DNA of 10,539 bases. It comes from CAIYRG01 sp035318785 (lineage in GTDB: Bacteria > Pseudomonadota > Alphaproteobacteria > Micropepsales > Micropepsaceae). A program made the position numbers and the translations under genes. The stretch lies in NCBI GenBank assembly GCA_035318785.1, contig DATHDZ010000265.1:1-10539 (forward strand). The letters run 5' to 3'. The stretch's first letter is position 1. Every line of letters starts with the position of its first letter. The notes beneath the pieces were generated by a model. It saw only the letters and a program-made list of their open reading frames with translations. It searched no databases and was not told where the DNA came from. Shown here piece by piece: positions 1 through 7,581 of the stretch.

Positions 1-435
1 ACGAAACGGCTCAATCGCATTGCCGGCACTTCGGCAGCCGTGCTGCAGATGGACTACATCCCCGGCCTGTGCAGCGCGGCCTATTTCACCATCGCCATGA
101 AAGCGAAGGGAGCCTCGCCCGACGAGCGCGTGCAGGCGCTTCTGGAAACGGGACAAGCCATCCAACGGTTCTGGCTTACCGCCACCAAGTTGGGCCTTGC
201 GGTGCAGCCCTGTCTGGCCACGCTCGCTTTCGCCCATTACGGCAGGAGCGCCGCGCCCTTTACGAAGGAATCACGGCCGCTGCGCGCCGCCGGCAGGCTT
301 GCGACGTCCGTCGATCAGATCCTGCCGGGCGATGGCGAACTCGTATTCATGGGGCGGCTGGGATGGCCACGACGGCAGAAAAAGCTTAGCCGTTCTACGC
401 GGCTTTCTTTCGAACAGTTGATTCAACCGAGCTAG
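1..435 (+). CDS. Nitroreductase-family protein, C-terminal part (5' end outside the window)
   Basis: The frame is open from the first base to TAG at 433-435 and gives 144 residues with no start needed inside the window. The segment reading GQAIQRFWLTATKLGLAVQP (about residues 53-72 of the fragment) is the helix-strand region typical of nitroreductase-fold FMN enzymes. The tail FMGRLGWPRR...STRLSFEQLI resembles the C-termini of long nitroreductase-like proteins, some of which are fused to ThiF-like domains. The family binds FMN and reduces substrates with NAD(P)H, but the FMN-binding N-terminal part is missing here, so no substrate can be proposed. An internal GTG at 40 opens the same frame but has no convincing ribosome site and would cut the fold. 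The gene converges on the permease, with 36 bp between stop codons and no clear terminator. The family call is fairly confident; the subfamily is not. Confidence 0.7.
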   Translation, partial: TKRLNRIAGTSAAVLQMDYIPGLCSAAYFTIAMKAKGASPDERVQALLETGQAIQRFWLTATKLGLAVQPCLATLAFAHYGRSAAPFTKESRPLRAAGRLATSVDQILPGDGELVFMGRLGWPRRQKKLSRSTRLSFEQLIQPS

Positions 436-471
436 CCGAATCTCTGGCCGGATTTTCGTCGTCAAAAATGA

Positions 472-2439
472 TCATGAAACGGCATCGAACCGTGCCGGCG
501 CAACCTCTCTTGCGCCAGGATGTGCCGCCGGAGTCCTCGCAGTAGGCGCTTGCCCCGCGGCATGATCGGTAGCGCCTGCCCGCTCCTGCTCCGGTTCGAC
601 AATATCGAGAATTTTCTGGACGGCCTCTTCAAGCCCTGTCGCCACTTCGCATTCGATGGCCTCGCGAGCGCGCGCTTTGTCGTCCGAATAACCCCAGAAT
701 ATCGCAAGCGGAACCGCGTCGGGAATGTGACGCCGCAAGCGACGTCGAAGATAGCGCGCCCGGGCGAAATTTCCCGGCTCCAAATAGCAAAGGCAGACGA
801 CTTTGATCCCTGCCGTGTCGAGCTCTCCGACGTCCGTGACGGACGTCCCATTGCTTGAGGCCAGCACCGCGCCGACACCATTTTGTTCGAGCATATGTAT
901 CACCAGCAAGGCGGAAGCTTCGTCCAGTGCGTGGCGTCCGGCGACGCACAAAACCGATATGTTGCGCGCGGGAGGCTGGTGCCGCCCTTGGCTCTGTGTC
1001 GCATCAAGACGCTGGGCCGCTGCGGTATCGGCTTGCAGTTCGGACAGGTTTGCGATCAACGCGCGCGTGGTGTCTCTGATCTTCAAAACACGGTCCTGGT
1101 CCAGAGCTCCGCGATTGACATCGGCCTGCCCCAAGGCGAGCGCCTTCAAAGCCACGTCCTCGTAATACCGGCAGAGGGAGTTCTCCTTGAGGAAATTCTC
1201 CGCCTCGGCGGCGGCCTCGTCCGCATCATCGCGGAGCATCCGAAGATACAGCGCCTCCTCGGCGGCCAAGGCGGGGCGGTTGCCGAGCAACACATCGAGG
1301 AATTGCAATTGGTCGAAATGACGGCCCAGAACCACCAGACACATCGTCATCGGCGTCGACAGCAACAGCCCCACCGGTCCCCATAGCCAGGTCCAGAATG
1401 TCACGGCGACGATAACCGCCACCGGCGACAGGCCCATGTTTCGGCCATACAGCCAGGGTTCTATGACTTGGCCGACAATGAGTTCTCCGGCGAAAAACAG
1501 CGCGACCGTCTCCACCACAAGCGACCAGCCGGAATCGATACTGAGCGCAAGCACGATCACAGGAACTGCGGCGAGGGGAACGCCGATATAGGGCACAAAG
1601 CGCAAGATCATCACGCAAAGACCCCAGAGAAGTGGGTTCGGCACGCCGATCAGCCACAGGCCGAAGCCGATGAAGGCGCCGAAAACCGCGTTGATCGCGG
1701 CTTGAGTCAACAGATAATGGCTGAGGCGTTGCGCGCCCTCGTCCAACAGCAAGGTTGCTCGCTGCAAATCCCGCGGCGCCGCCAATCTGATGAACCGATC
1801 GCGAATATCTTCCTTGTAAAGCAGGATGAAGATGACGAACACGAAGACGATTCCCGCCGCGGCCAAGGGCACGACGAGCGGCGCGGCAAACATGATGAAG
1901 AGATCCAGCGGCGCCGGCTCGGGCTCTCGCACCTCCACCGGTACGGGTTCGGGACCCGGACGCTGGGTCGACAGACGCGGGGTGGGTGTCACGCGTTCTA
2001 GCCGCTTGGAACCGAACAACTGATCGCGCAGACTCTTGAACGTCGTAGCGAAGCGCGCGAGCGCGCCGTCTTCGATCGTGTTTCCTCGGAACGCCTCAAT
2101 CTTCTGCACCAGATTGCTCTGATAGGTCGGCAATTCATTGGCGAGCTGGACCATTTGGGTCCCGACAAAGACGCCGATCCCACCCATGATGGCGATCGCA
2201 AGCATCCCGGAGAGGAATACCGAGGAGAACCGGCCAAGCCCCAAACGTCTGAGGAGGACGACGAGGGGGGCAAGCGCGAATGCCAAAAGAACCGCAACCG
2301 CAAGCGGCATCAACACGGGCCTGCCGAAATAGAGCCCAGCCACCACGATAGCGGCCGGAACGAGAGCCAAATATTGCAGCTGTCCGCGAATTGAATTGCG
2401 CGGATTTTGCTCAGACGGGACGGAAATCGTTTGCGGCAT
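472..2439 (-). CDS. AI-2E/PerM-family permease with a long C-terminal B12-like extension
   Basis: This predicted inner-membrane protein has 655 residues, against about 350-400 for usual AI-2E family (UPF0118) members. Residues 22-100 hold the N-terminal membrane helices. A soluble, Pro-rich stretch follows at about 100-180. Residues 181-375 carry the remaining helices and family hallmarks: PNPLLWGLCVMILRFVPYIG near 267-286, VIEPWLYGRNMGLSP near 325-339 and WTWLWGPVGLLLSTPMT near 349-365. The family is linked to export of small molecules or Na+/H+ exchange, and the substrate here is unknown. Residues 385-470 form a helical region, and 493-612 look like an alpha/beta domain of the cobalamin-binding type (see findings). 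I chose the ATG at 2439. A GTG at 2493 would add 18 residues unlike the family, while the ATG has an AAGG-type site just upstream. The gene is divergent from the ThDP enzyme operon and probably monocistronic. Confidence 0.88.
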   Translation of the reverse strand: MPQTISVPSEQNPRNSIRGQLQYLALVPAAIVVAGLYFGRPVLMPLAVAVLLAFALAPLVVLLRRLGLGRFSSVFLSGMLAIAIMGGIGVFVGTQMVQLANELPTYQSNLVQKIEAFRGNTIEDGALARFATTFKSLRDQLFGSKRLERVTPTPRLSTQRPGPEPVPVEVREPEPAPLDLFIMFAAPLVVPLAAAGIVFVFVIFILLYKEDIRDRFIRLAAPRDLQRATLLLDEGAQRLSHYLLTQAAINAVFGAFIGFGLWLIGVPNPLLWGLCVMILRFVPYIGVPLAAVPVIVLALSIDSGWSLVVETVALFFAGELIVGQVIEPWLYGRNMGLSPVAVIVAVTFWTWLWGPVGLLLSTPMTMCLVVLGRHFDQLQFLDVLLGNRPALAAEEALYLRMLRDDADEAAAEAENFLKENSLCRYYEDVALKALALGQADVNRGALDQDRVLKIRDTTRALIANLSELQADTAAAQRLDATQSQGRHQPPARNISVLCVAGRHALDEASALLVIHMLEQNGVGAVLASSNGTSVTDVGELDTAGIKVVCLCYLEPGNFARARYLRRRLRRHIPDAVPLAIFWGYSDDKARAREAIECEVATGLEEAVQKILDIVEPEQERAGATDHAAGQAPTARTPAAHPGAREVAPARFDAVS

Positions 2440-2603
2440 TGGCCTTCGGCACTTCCATTGTTGCTGTGCGGCTAAGGCAGCGCTCAGGACCAAGAAGGAA
2501 AGCCTTTGGCGCGACGAAGGTTCCCCCCAAGGGAGCTTGTCAGAGCCGAGGGTGCCTGCCCCACCTTCGGAAGGGCCGGATCACCTGCGGATACTCACCT
2601 TTA

Positions 2604-2666
2604 CCGTGGGCCGGCCCACTCCTAAGCTGGGCTATTCCGGTGGGAATGATGCGGCCTAGCCCACGG
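2604..2666 (+). promoter_or_regulatory. Possible structured mRNA leader with competing hairpins
   Basis: CCGTGGGC at 2604-2611 is exactly complementary to GCCCACGG at 2659-2666. The same segments also take part in two alternatives: the local palindrome at 2606-2619, and a stem of TGGGCT (2628-2633) with AGCCCA (2658-2663), inside which ATTCC/GGAAT (2634-2638 and 2643-2647) pair around a GGTG loop. The pairings exclude each other and sit 7 nt before the GGAGGGG ribosome site. This is directly visible in the sequence, but that it is transcribed and acts as a switch is inference. It does not match a riboswitch class I know. Confidence 0.3.
2606..2619. repeat. 14-bp perfect palindrome GTGGGCCGGCCCAC
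   Basis: The sequence equals its own reverse complement over 14 bp and lies 64-77 bp upstream of the ThDP enzyme ATG. As DNA it could be a dimeric-regulator operator. As RNA it could form a 5-bp stem with a CCGG loop. A GC-rich palindrome of this length can arise by chance in such DNA, so a function is inferred from its position only. Confidence 0.5.
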
Positions 2667-2682
2667 GCGATCGGAGGGGACG

Positions 2683-4629
2683 ATGGCGAAAATCAAGAAT
2701 GGTGCGGGTGCGGATGCCGGGCGCCGCGGATTCTTGAAGGGTGCGGGTCTCGCGGGAGCGGCAGCATTCGCGGCACCGCTGAAGGCCGTTGCTCAGGTGC
2801 CCGCCGCTGCGGGTGCGCGCAATCCCGTCCCGCTGCCGAACAAACCGGCCGAGACCGCGCCGCCTCCCGCGCTCGAGGTCCTGACCGAAGGCAAAAGCGG
2901 CAGCGATTTCATGATCGACTGCCTCAAAAGCCTCGGCTTCGAATATATGGCCGCCAACCCGGCCTCGAGCTTCCGCGGCCTGCATGAATCCCTCGTCAAT
3001 TACGGCGGCAACAAGAGCCCCGAATTCCTCACCTGCTCGCATGAGGAAATCTCGGTGGCGATGGGGCACGGCTATTACAAGATCGAGGGCAAGCCGCTCT
3101 GCGTCTTCGCGCATGGGACGGTCGGGCTGCATCACGCCACCATGGCGCTCTACAATTCCTGGTGTGACCGTGTGCCGGTCTATGTCGTCGTCGGCAACAC
3201 GATGGCTGCCGAATTGCGGCGGCCGGGGATCGAATGGAACCACAGCGCGCAGGATACGGCCTCGGTGGTGCGCGACTTCACCAAATGGGACGACAATCCC
3301 GCTTCGTTGCAGCATTTCGCCGAATCCAGCGTGCGCGCCTACAAGATCGCCATGACGCCGCCGACCGCGCCGGTGCTGATCGTCGCTGACGGAGCGCTGC
3401 AGGAAGACCCGATTCCCGAGGGCCTCGATCTGCGCATTCCGAAATTGCCAAAGGTGTCGCCGCCGCAAGGCGATGCCGGTGCGGTCGCGGAAACCGCGCG
3501 GCTTCTGGTGAACGCGGAAAATCCCGTGCTTATCGCCGATCGCTTTGCGCGCAGTTCCGCCGGTGCGAAACAACTGGCCGAGCTCGCCGAAGCGCTGCAA
3601 TGCCCCGTCGTGGACACCAGCGGGCGGCTCAATCTTGCCTCGCGCCATCCGCTCAACCAGAGCAGCCGCGCACGCCAGCACATTTCGCAGGCCGACATCG
3701 TCCTCGGTCTCGAAATGAGCGATTTCTGGGGCTCGATCAATTCCTATCGCGACCAGCTCCACCGCACGTCGCGCCCGCTGATGAAGGAAGGCGCCAAAGC
3801 CATCAGCCTCGGCAGCGGCGATCTTTACATCAAAGCGAACTATCAGGATTTCCAGCGTTTCGCCGATGTCGATGTCGCCATCACCGGCGATGGTGAAACC
3901 ACCATGCCCAGTCTCATCGAAGCGGTGAAGCGGCTGGTCAATGCGGGGCAGAAATCGAAATTCGAAGCGCGCGGCAAGAAGCTCGCCGAAGCCCATGACG
4001 CGGATTTGCGGCGTGCCCGATCCGATGCGACCTATGGCTGGGACGCGAGCCCGATCAGCACCGCGCGCCTCTCGATGGAGGTGTGGGCGCAGATCAAGGA
4101 CGAGGATTGGTCCCTGGCCTCGCCGACGGCCTCCGTCAGCTATTGGCCGCAGCGCCTTTGGACGATGGACAAACCCCATCATTTCATCGGCGATGGCGGC
4201 GGCATGGGCATCGGCTATTGCGCGTCGGCTTCAGTGGGTGCCGCGCTTGCCAACCGCAAGCACGGACGCCTGACGGTGTCGCTGCAATGCGACGGCGATC
4301 TGCTGATGACCATCGGGGTCTTGTGGACCGCGGCACATCACAAGATCCCTATCCTCAGCGTGATGCACAACAATCGCGGCTATCACCAGGAGGTCATGCA
4401 TGTACAACGCATGGCGGCGCGTCATATGCGCGGGCTCGACACAGCCCATATCGGCACCACGCTGCGCGATCCCTTCATCGATTACGCCAAGATCGCGCAA
4501 GGCATGGGCGTGGCCGCCATCGGGCCGATCACCGATCCCAAAGATCTGGGCCCTGCGTTGAAGCGCGCCATCGCCATCGTCAAGGGCGGCGAACCGGTCC
4601 TCCTCGACGTCGTGACGCAGGGGCGCTGA
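2683..4629 (+). CDS. Tat-exported thiamine-diphosphate-dependent enzyme (acetolactate synthase/decarboxylase superfamily)
   Basis: The protein has 648 residues. Residues 14-19 read RRGFLK, a twin-arginine motif, followed by a hydrophobic stretch (21-33) and a likely cut after AVA at 35-37, so export of the folded enzyme to the periplasm is predicted. The mature part has the three-domain ThDP layout: a Pyr domain from about 70 with the HEE motif at 120-122 (Glu121 is the probable cofactor-activating Glu), a central domain at about 260-420, and a PP domain from about 480. The metal/diphosphate motif is at 536-564, CDGD through MHNN, in which Cys536 replaces the first Gly of the usual GDG. The family cleaves or joins bonds next to carbonyl groups of 2-oxo acids; the substrate here cannot be read from the sequence. 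The ATG follows GGAGGGG by 3 nt. The cytochrome c gene starts 2 nt after the stop, which suggests a redox role. ThDP enzyme: very likely. Exported: likely. Reaction: unknown. Confidence 0.9.
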   Translation: MAKIKNGAGADAGRRGFLKGAGLAGAAAFAAPLKAVAQVPAAAGARNPVPLPNKPAETAPPPALEVLTEGKSGSDFMIDCLKSLGFEYMAANPASSFRGLHESLVNYGGNKSPEFLTCSHEEISVAMGHGYYKIEGKPLCVFAHGTVGLHHATMALYNSWCDRVPVYVVVGNTMAAELRRPGIEWNHSAQDTASVVRDFTKWDDNPASLQHFAESSVRAYKIAMTPPTAPVLIVADGALQEDPIPEGLDLRIPKLPKVSPPQGDAGAVAETARLLVNAENPVLIADRFARSSAGAKQLAELAEALQCPVVDTSGRLNLASRHPLNQSSRARQHISQADIVLGLEMSDFWGSINSYRDQLHRTSRPLMKEGAKAISLGSGDLYIKANYQDFQRFADVDVAITGDGETTMPSLIEAVKRLVNAGQKSKFEARGKKLAEAHDADLRRARSDATYGWDASPISTARLSMEVWAQIKDEDWSLASPTASVSYWPQRLWTMDKPHHFIGDGGGMGIGYCASASVGAALANRKHGRLTVSLQCDGDLLMTIGVLWTAAHHKIPILSVMHNNRGYHQEVMHVQRMAARHMRGLDTAHIGTTLRDPFIDYAKIAQGMGVAAIGPITDPKDLGPALKRAIAIVKGGEPVLLDVVTQGR

Positions 4630-4631
4630 AG

Positions 4632-5000
4632 ATGATGATGCGCCATTGGCTATGCCTCGCCGCTTCGGCTCTTTTTGCGCTCGTCGCTTCGGGTGCGTCG
4701 GCCGCGGATGCGCCAAGAGGCGACGCCGCGAAAGGCAAGCAGCTCTTCACCACCAATGGCTGCAGCTATTGCCATGGCACTGTGGGTCAGGGCGGCGGCG
4801 GGCGCACCGGCGGATTGCGGATCGCCAATATGGGGTTGGGATTCCCGGCCTTCCTCAACCAGCTGCGTCAGCCAGCGAATGAAATGCCGCCCTATGTGGC
4901 CTCGGCGCTTCCCGATGCCGCCGTCGCCGACATCTTTGCCTATATCGCGTCGCTGCCTCCGCCGCCCGACGTGAAATCGATTCCGATCCTGAACAATTGA
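4632..5000 (+). CDS. Small periplasmic class I cytochrome c
   Basis: The protein has 122 residues. Residues 1-24 form a Sec signal peptide ending in GASA, with cleavage likely before Ala25. The haem-binding site is CSYCH at 44-48: Cys44 and Cys47 for covalent attachment, His48 as axial ligand. Met85 in the EMPPY segment is the likely second ligand. A C-terminal helix with DIFAYIASLPPPP (100-112) is typical of single-haem class I cytochromes that partner periplasmic dehydrogenases. Three ATG codons stand in tandem at 4632, 4635 and 4638; the first is best spaced from the AGGGGC at 4619-4624, which lies inside the end of the preceding gene. The 2-nt gap from that gene points to translational coupling. 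The same frame stays open far upstream inside the ThDP gene, but that part is only overlap and lacks the signal peptide logic. It is inferred to accept electrons from the ThDP enzyme. Confidence 0.9.
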   Translation: MMMRHWLCLAASALFALVASGASAADAPRGDAAKGKQLFTTNGCSYCHGTVGQGGGGRTGGLRIANMGLGFPAFLNQLRQPANEMPPYVASALPDAAVADIFAYIASLPPPPDVKSIPILNN

Positions 5001-5009
5001 CGGCGATGC

Positions 5010-6443
5010 CTATTTGGTGGCGGCCACTTCCAGCGTGGCTCGCCAGGTGAATTCGACGAGGCGATAGAGCGAGGATTCCGCCAACCGCTCGACATCGCTG
5101 TGGGCGCCATAATTGATGGTGTCGCTCTCGGTGCTGGCCGGCCCGATTCCGTAGGATTGGATTCCTTTGGCGCGCAACTGCGCCATGTCCGTCGCGCCGG
5201 TCGACATGGTCGGCAGGACCGTCGAGCCGGGATACAGCGCGGCGCTGACTTTTTCCAAGGCGCGATACATTTCGGAATCGAGCCGTGAGGACGGCGCGAC
5301 AGGGCGCAAATTCGTGGTGATCGGCTCGACCTTCACCGCCGGATCATTGACCACGCGCTTCATCTCTTCGAAGAATTTCGGGATGTCTTCATCGGGCAAT
5401 GCCCGCACATCGAAGGTCGCTTCGGCTTGCGAAGGAATGACATTGGGTCCCACGCCCGCTTTGAGAATCGTCGGGACGACCGACGTGCGAATCATCGAAG
5501 AGCGTTCGGGCTCGTTCGCGGCGAGATAATTCTGGACCGCCAGTGATGGCTGCGGAGCCATAAGCGCGCGATATCGGGCCGCCCTTTCGGGGGTGCTGAT
5601 GGCGGCCAGTCTTTCGAAATAGGTCCGCGTCGTTTCGTTCAACCGCATCGGCATCATCAAGCTGCCGACCTTCGCCACCGCTGCGGACAAATGAACGAGC
5701 GGATTGTCTAGCCGCGGAACCGATCCATGGCCGGACGTCCCGCTTGCAACAAGCCGGAATCGGCGCGGCACTTTCTCGGTGGTCTGGATGTTGACGACAG
5801 GCGCGCGCCCATTTTCCAGCGTCACTCCGCCGCCCTCGGTGAGGGCGAACTCCGCGTCGATCTCGTCGAAATGCTGGCCCACCATGTAGTTGATGCCGAC
5901 GCCGGCGGGGTCCGCTTCCTCACCGGATTCTGCGAGGAAGATCAGATCGCGGTCCAACGCGGCGCCGCTGCGCTTGGCCAGCAGCATCACCATCAGATTG
6001 GCCGCCAGCTTGTCCTTGTCGTCGCGCGAGCCGCGTCCCCAGATGTAGCCATCCTTGAGAACCGCGCCGAACGGATCCACCGGCCATTTTTCGCGCTGCA
6101 CGCCAACCACATCGGTGTGGGCCATGAGAAGAATTGGCCGTTTCTTGCCGTTGCCCTTCAGGCGCGCCACGATGTTCGCGCGCGACGGCTGCAGCGCAAA
6201 TGTCTTGACCGGTATGCCTTCCGCCTCGAAGATCTTTTTCAAATAGTCGACGACTTTCGTCTCATTGCCCGGCGGGCTGCTGCTGTCGATCTGAACCAGC
6301 GAGCGGTGATGGCGCAAAATCTCCGTTTCCTGTTTTTTCCAATCCACGGCCGGAACCTGAGCTGCGGCTTGCGACACCACCAACACGCAAAGACCTGCGG
6401 CAATGCGGGTCCTCGCCATCATCGTGGGAACGGAAAACTGCAC
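5010..6443 (-). CDS. Secreted M20-family metallopeptidase (carboxypeptidase/dipeptidase type)
   Basis: The protein has 477 residues. A signal peptide spans about 1-28 (hydrophobic core 14-24, cut after AAA). The M20 di-zinc site is complete: His109 in AHTDVV, Asp141 in GRGSRDDK, the catalytic Glu175 and ligand Glu176 in SGEEADPAG, Glu203 in LTEGGG, and His448 in YGAHSD. A lid/dimerisation domain with SGTSGHGSVPR (233-244) sits in the middle, as usual for the family. Members remove residues from peptides or acylated amino acids; the exact substrate is not evident. The start is the GTG at 6443, with AAGGAG at 6450-6455 and 6 nt spacing. The ATGs at 6422 and 6419 have no ribosome site. The gene lies 21 nt behind the MBL-fold gene, so the two are probably cotranscribed. 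Its stop is 9 bp from that of the cytochrome gene. Confidence 0.92.
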   Translation of the reverse strand: MQFSVPTMMARTRIAAGLCVLVVSQAAAQVPAVDWKKQETEILRHHRSLVQIDSSSPPGNETKVVDYLKKIFEAEGIPVKTFALQPSRANIVARLKGNGKKRPILLMAHTDVVGVQREKWPVDPFGAVLKDGYIWGRGSRDDKDKLAANLMVMLLAKRSGAALDRDLIFLAESGEEADPAGVGINYMVGQHFDEIDAEFALTEGGGVTLENGRAPVVNIQTTEKVPRRFRLVASGTSGHGSVPRLDNPLVHLSAAVAKVGSLMMPMRLNETTRTYFERLAAISTPERAARYRALMAPQPSLAVQNYLAANEPERSSMIRTSVVPTILKAGVGPNVIPSQAEATFDVRALPDEDIPKFFEEMKRVVNDPAVKVEPITTNLRPVAPSSRLDSEMYRALEKVSAALYPGSTVLPTMSTGATDMAQLRAKGIQSYGIGPASTESDTINYGAHSDVERLAESSLYRLVEFTWRATLEVAATK

Positions 6444-6449
6444 CTCGCA

Positions 6450-6455
6450 CTCCTT
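6450..6455 (-). promoter_or_regulatory. Ribosome binding site AAGGAG for the M20 peptidase GTG start
   Basis: On the - strand AAGGAG stands 6 nt before GTG at 6443-6441. This decides the start in favour of GTG over the downstream tandem ATGs, whose upstream sequence is pyrimidine-rich. Confidence 0.8.
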
Positions 6456-6464
6456 GAATTGCGT

Positions 6465-7541
6465 CTACGGCTTGCGGGAAATATTGAACTCGGTGTTGAA
6501 ACATACCGGTTCGCGGTAGCCGCGCGAGACCGTCACGAGATCGGGATTCTCGTCCTTCAGGGCCTGGAACACCGGTTCGGTCGAGCGCCACAGCCCGTCA
6601 TGGCCCACGGTCTGACCTGCGTCGTGATGCGCCGGCATGACGACGTCCGGCTTGTAGATGCGCATATATTCCAGCGCCTGCGGGATCGTCAGCAGCGGGA
6701 GAAAATCGGCGCGAAATGCGGTGATGGCGAGATCGACGCGCCCTACCCTCGCCATCGCGGCCTTCTCGAACTCCGTCACCACACCCGCACTGTCGCGGTA
6801 CATGATGCGGAACCCATCATCGAGCGTGATCAGATAGGCGATGGTGCCCTCCGTGATGACGCGCGGGCCGCCGGTGCCGCGCGCGCGGATCGCGGCCTCT
6901 TCGGCCTGTTGTGCGGGAGTCAGTTTGGGCAGCAGCGAATCGATGGCGGGGCCCATCACCTCACCCACGCGCCTGTCGGGCTCGCCGTGGCGTCCAAGAA
7001 TCGGCTCCACCGTGAAGCCGTTGAATTTCAAAAGCTCGCCGCCCTTGCCCATCACCGTTCTGATCTGCCGGGCCGGAATGGATTGCGTCATGAGTTTCTC
7101 AGTCGTCACCGGAGCTCCGACCACCATGGCTCCGGTCTGCGCGCCGATGGAAGCCGCGTCCGACATGTGGTCGACATGGCCGTGACCGAGCAGGATGACG
7201 TCCGCCTTTTTGACGTCTGCGGCTTTGACTCCCAAGGGCGGAAAGAAGCTGCCGCGATCGTAATACGCATCGAGCAGAATGATGCGGCCATTATAGACAA
7301 GCTCGTAATTGGAAAACCCAACCCAGCGCACCGCGAGCGTGTGCGGATTGCGCGGAAACGCGCCGCCGGCCGAGACCAGCGTGGCCGCGCGGCAGGCGGG
7401 ATCGCGCGAGTCCGTCGCGCCACTCGCGTCAAGCGCCGCGTTGCGGTCGGCCCGCGGATCCGAGAACGGGATTGCGAGCGCGATCGTGGACAGGCTCGCC
7501 GTGGCCGTTGCGGCGAGCACAGCCGATAACAGATGCTTCAT
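6465..7541 (-). CDS. Secreted metallo-beta-lactamase-fold hydrolase
   Basis: The protein has 358 residues from the ATG at 7541. Residues 1-23 are a Sec signal peptide (MKHLLSAVLAA..., cut after ALA). The MBL zinc motif is HGHVDH at 120-125 (His120, His122, Asp124, His125), followed by likely ligands His185 (LGRHGEP), Asp250 (MYRDSAG) and His305 (PAHHDAG). This is a full di-zinc set. The spacing resembles UlaG-like/broad MBL hydrolases rather than class B beta-lactamases. A 45-residue insertion (190-232) separates two halves of the core. The substrate is unknown, and a periplasmic location is inferred from the signal. The same frame runs on upstream to 7814 through the spacer and into the Crp gene region, but a GGGGGA site just before ATG 7541 and the signal peptide fix this start. 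It is the first gene of a probable operon with the M20 peptidase. A dyad 41-57 bp upstream may be its operator. Confidence 0.88.
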   Translation of the reverse strand: MKHLLSAVLAATATASLSTIALAIPFSDPRADRNAALDASGATDSRDPACRAATLVSAGGAFPRNPHTLAVRWVGFSNYELVYNGRIILLDAYYDRGSFFPPLGVKAADVKKADVILLGHGHVDHMSDAASIGAQTGAMVVGAPVTTEKLMTQSIPARQIRTVMGKGGELLKFNGFTVEPILGRHGEPDRRVGEVMGPAIDSLLPKLTPAQQAEEAAIRARGTGGPRVITEGTIAYLITLDDGFRIMYRDSAGVVTEFEKAAMARVGRVDLAITAFRADFLPLLTIPQALEYMRIYKPDVVMPAHHDAGQTVGHDGLWRSTEPVFQALKDENPDLVTVSRGYREPVCFNTEFNISRKP

Positions 7542-7548
7542 GCTGTCC

Positions 7549-7572
7549 CCCAAGGATGTGGTGCCCAAGGAT
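7549..7572. repeat. Direct repeat CCCAAGGAT, two copies 15 bp apart
   Basis: Identical 9-mers at 7549-7557 and 7564-7572 lie just upstream of the MBL-fold hydrolase start; the first copy abuts its ribosome site. The 15-bp period suggests a small local duplication. A regulatory role is only a possibility. Confidence 0.4.
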
Positions 7573-7581
7573 ATGGTCACC

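Larger units (their letters stand above)
2440..2682. promoter_or_regulatory. Divergent spacer between permease and ThDP enzyme genes
   Basis: These 243 bp separate two divergent start codons and should hold both promoters. I see no convincing sigma-70 -35/-10 pair in either direction. The half nearest the ThDP enzyme gene is rich in inverted repeats, listed separately. A short self-complementary stretch CCTTCGGAAGG lies near 2571-2581. No open frame with a credible start or ribosome site lies inside. The + strand gene has a strong Shine-Dalgarno GGAGGGG at 2673-2679. Confidence 0.6.

Noticed and set aside
2574..2600. Resemblance to the 3' end of 16S rRNA (GGATCACCT)
   Set aside because: Only about nine bases match and the flanks do not; taken as chance.
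2500..2682. Thiamine-diphosphate riboswitch before the ThDP enzyme gene
   Set aside because: The conserved CTGAGA and ACCTGATC-type segments of the THI element are absent. The gene uses ThDP rather than making it, so a THI element is not expected.
2656..4182. Long open frame of about 508 codons on the - strand opposite the ThDP enzyme gene
   Set aside because: It reads as His/Arg/Gly-rich sequence with no domain, starts without a ribosome site, and lies wholly against a gene with clear conserved motifs. Such antisense frames are common in GC-rich DNA.
5727..7529. Long open frame of about 600 codons on the + strand opposite the M20 and MBL-fold genes
   Set aside because: It spans two well-supported - strand genes and their junction, and its protein is Arg/His/Ala-rich without any recognisable domain.
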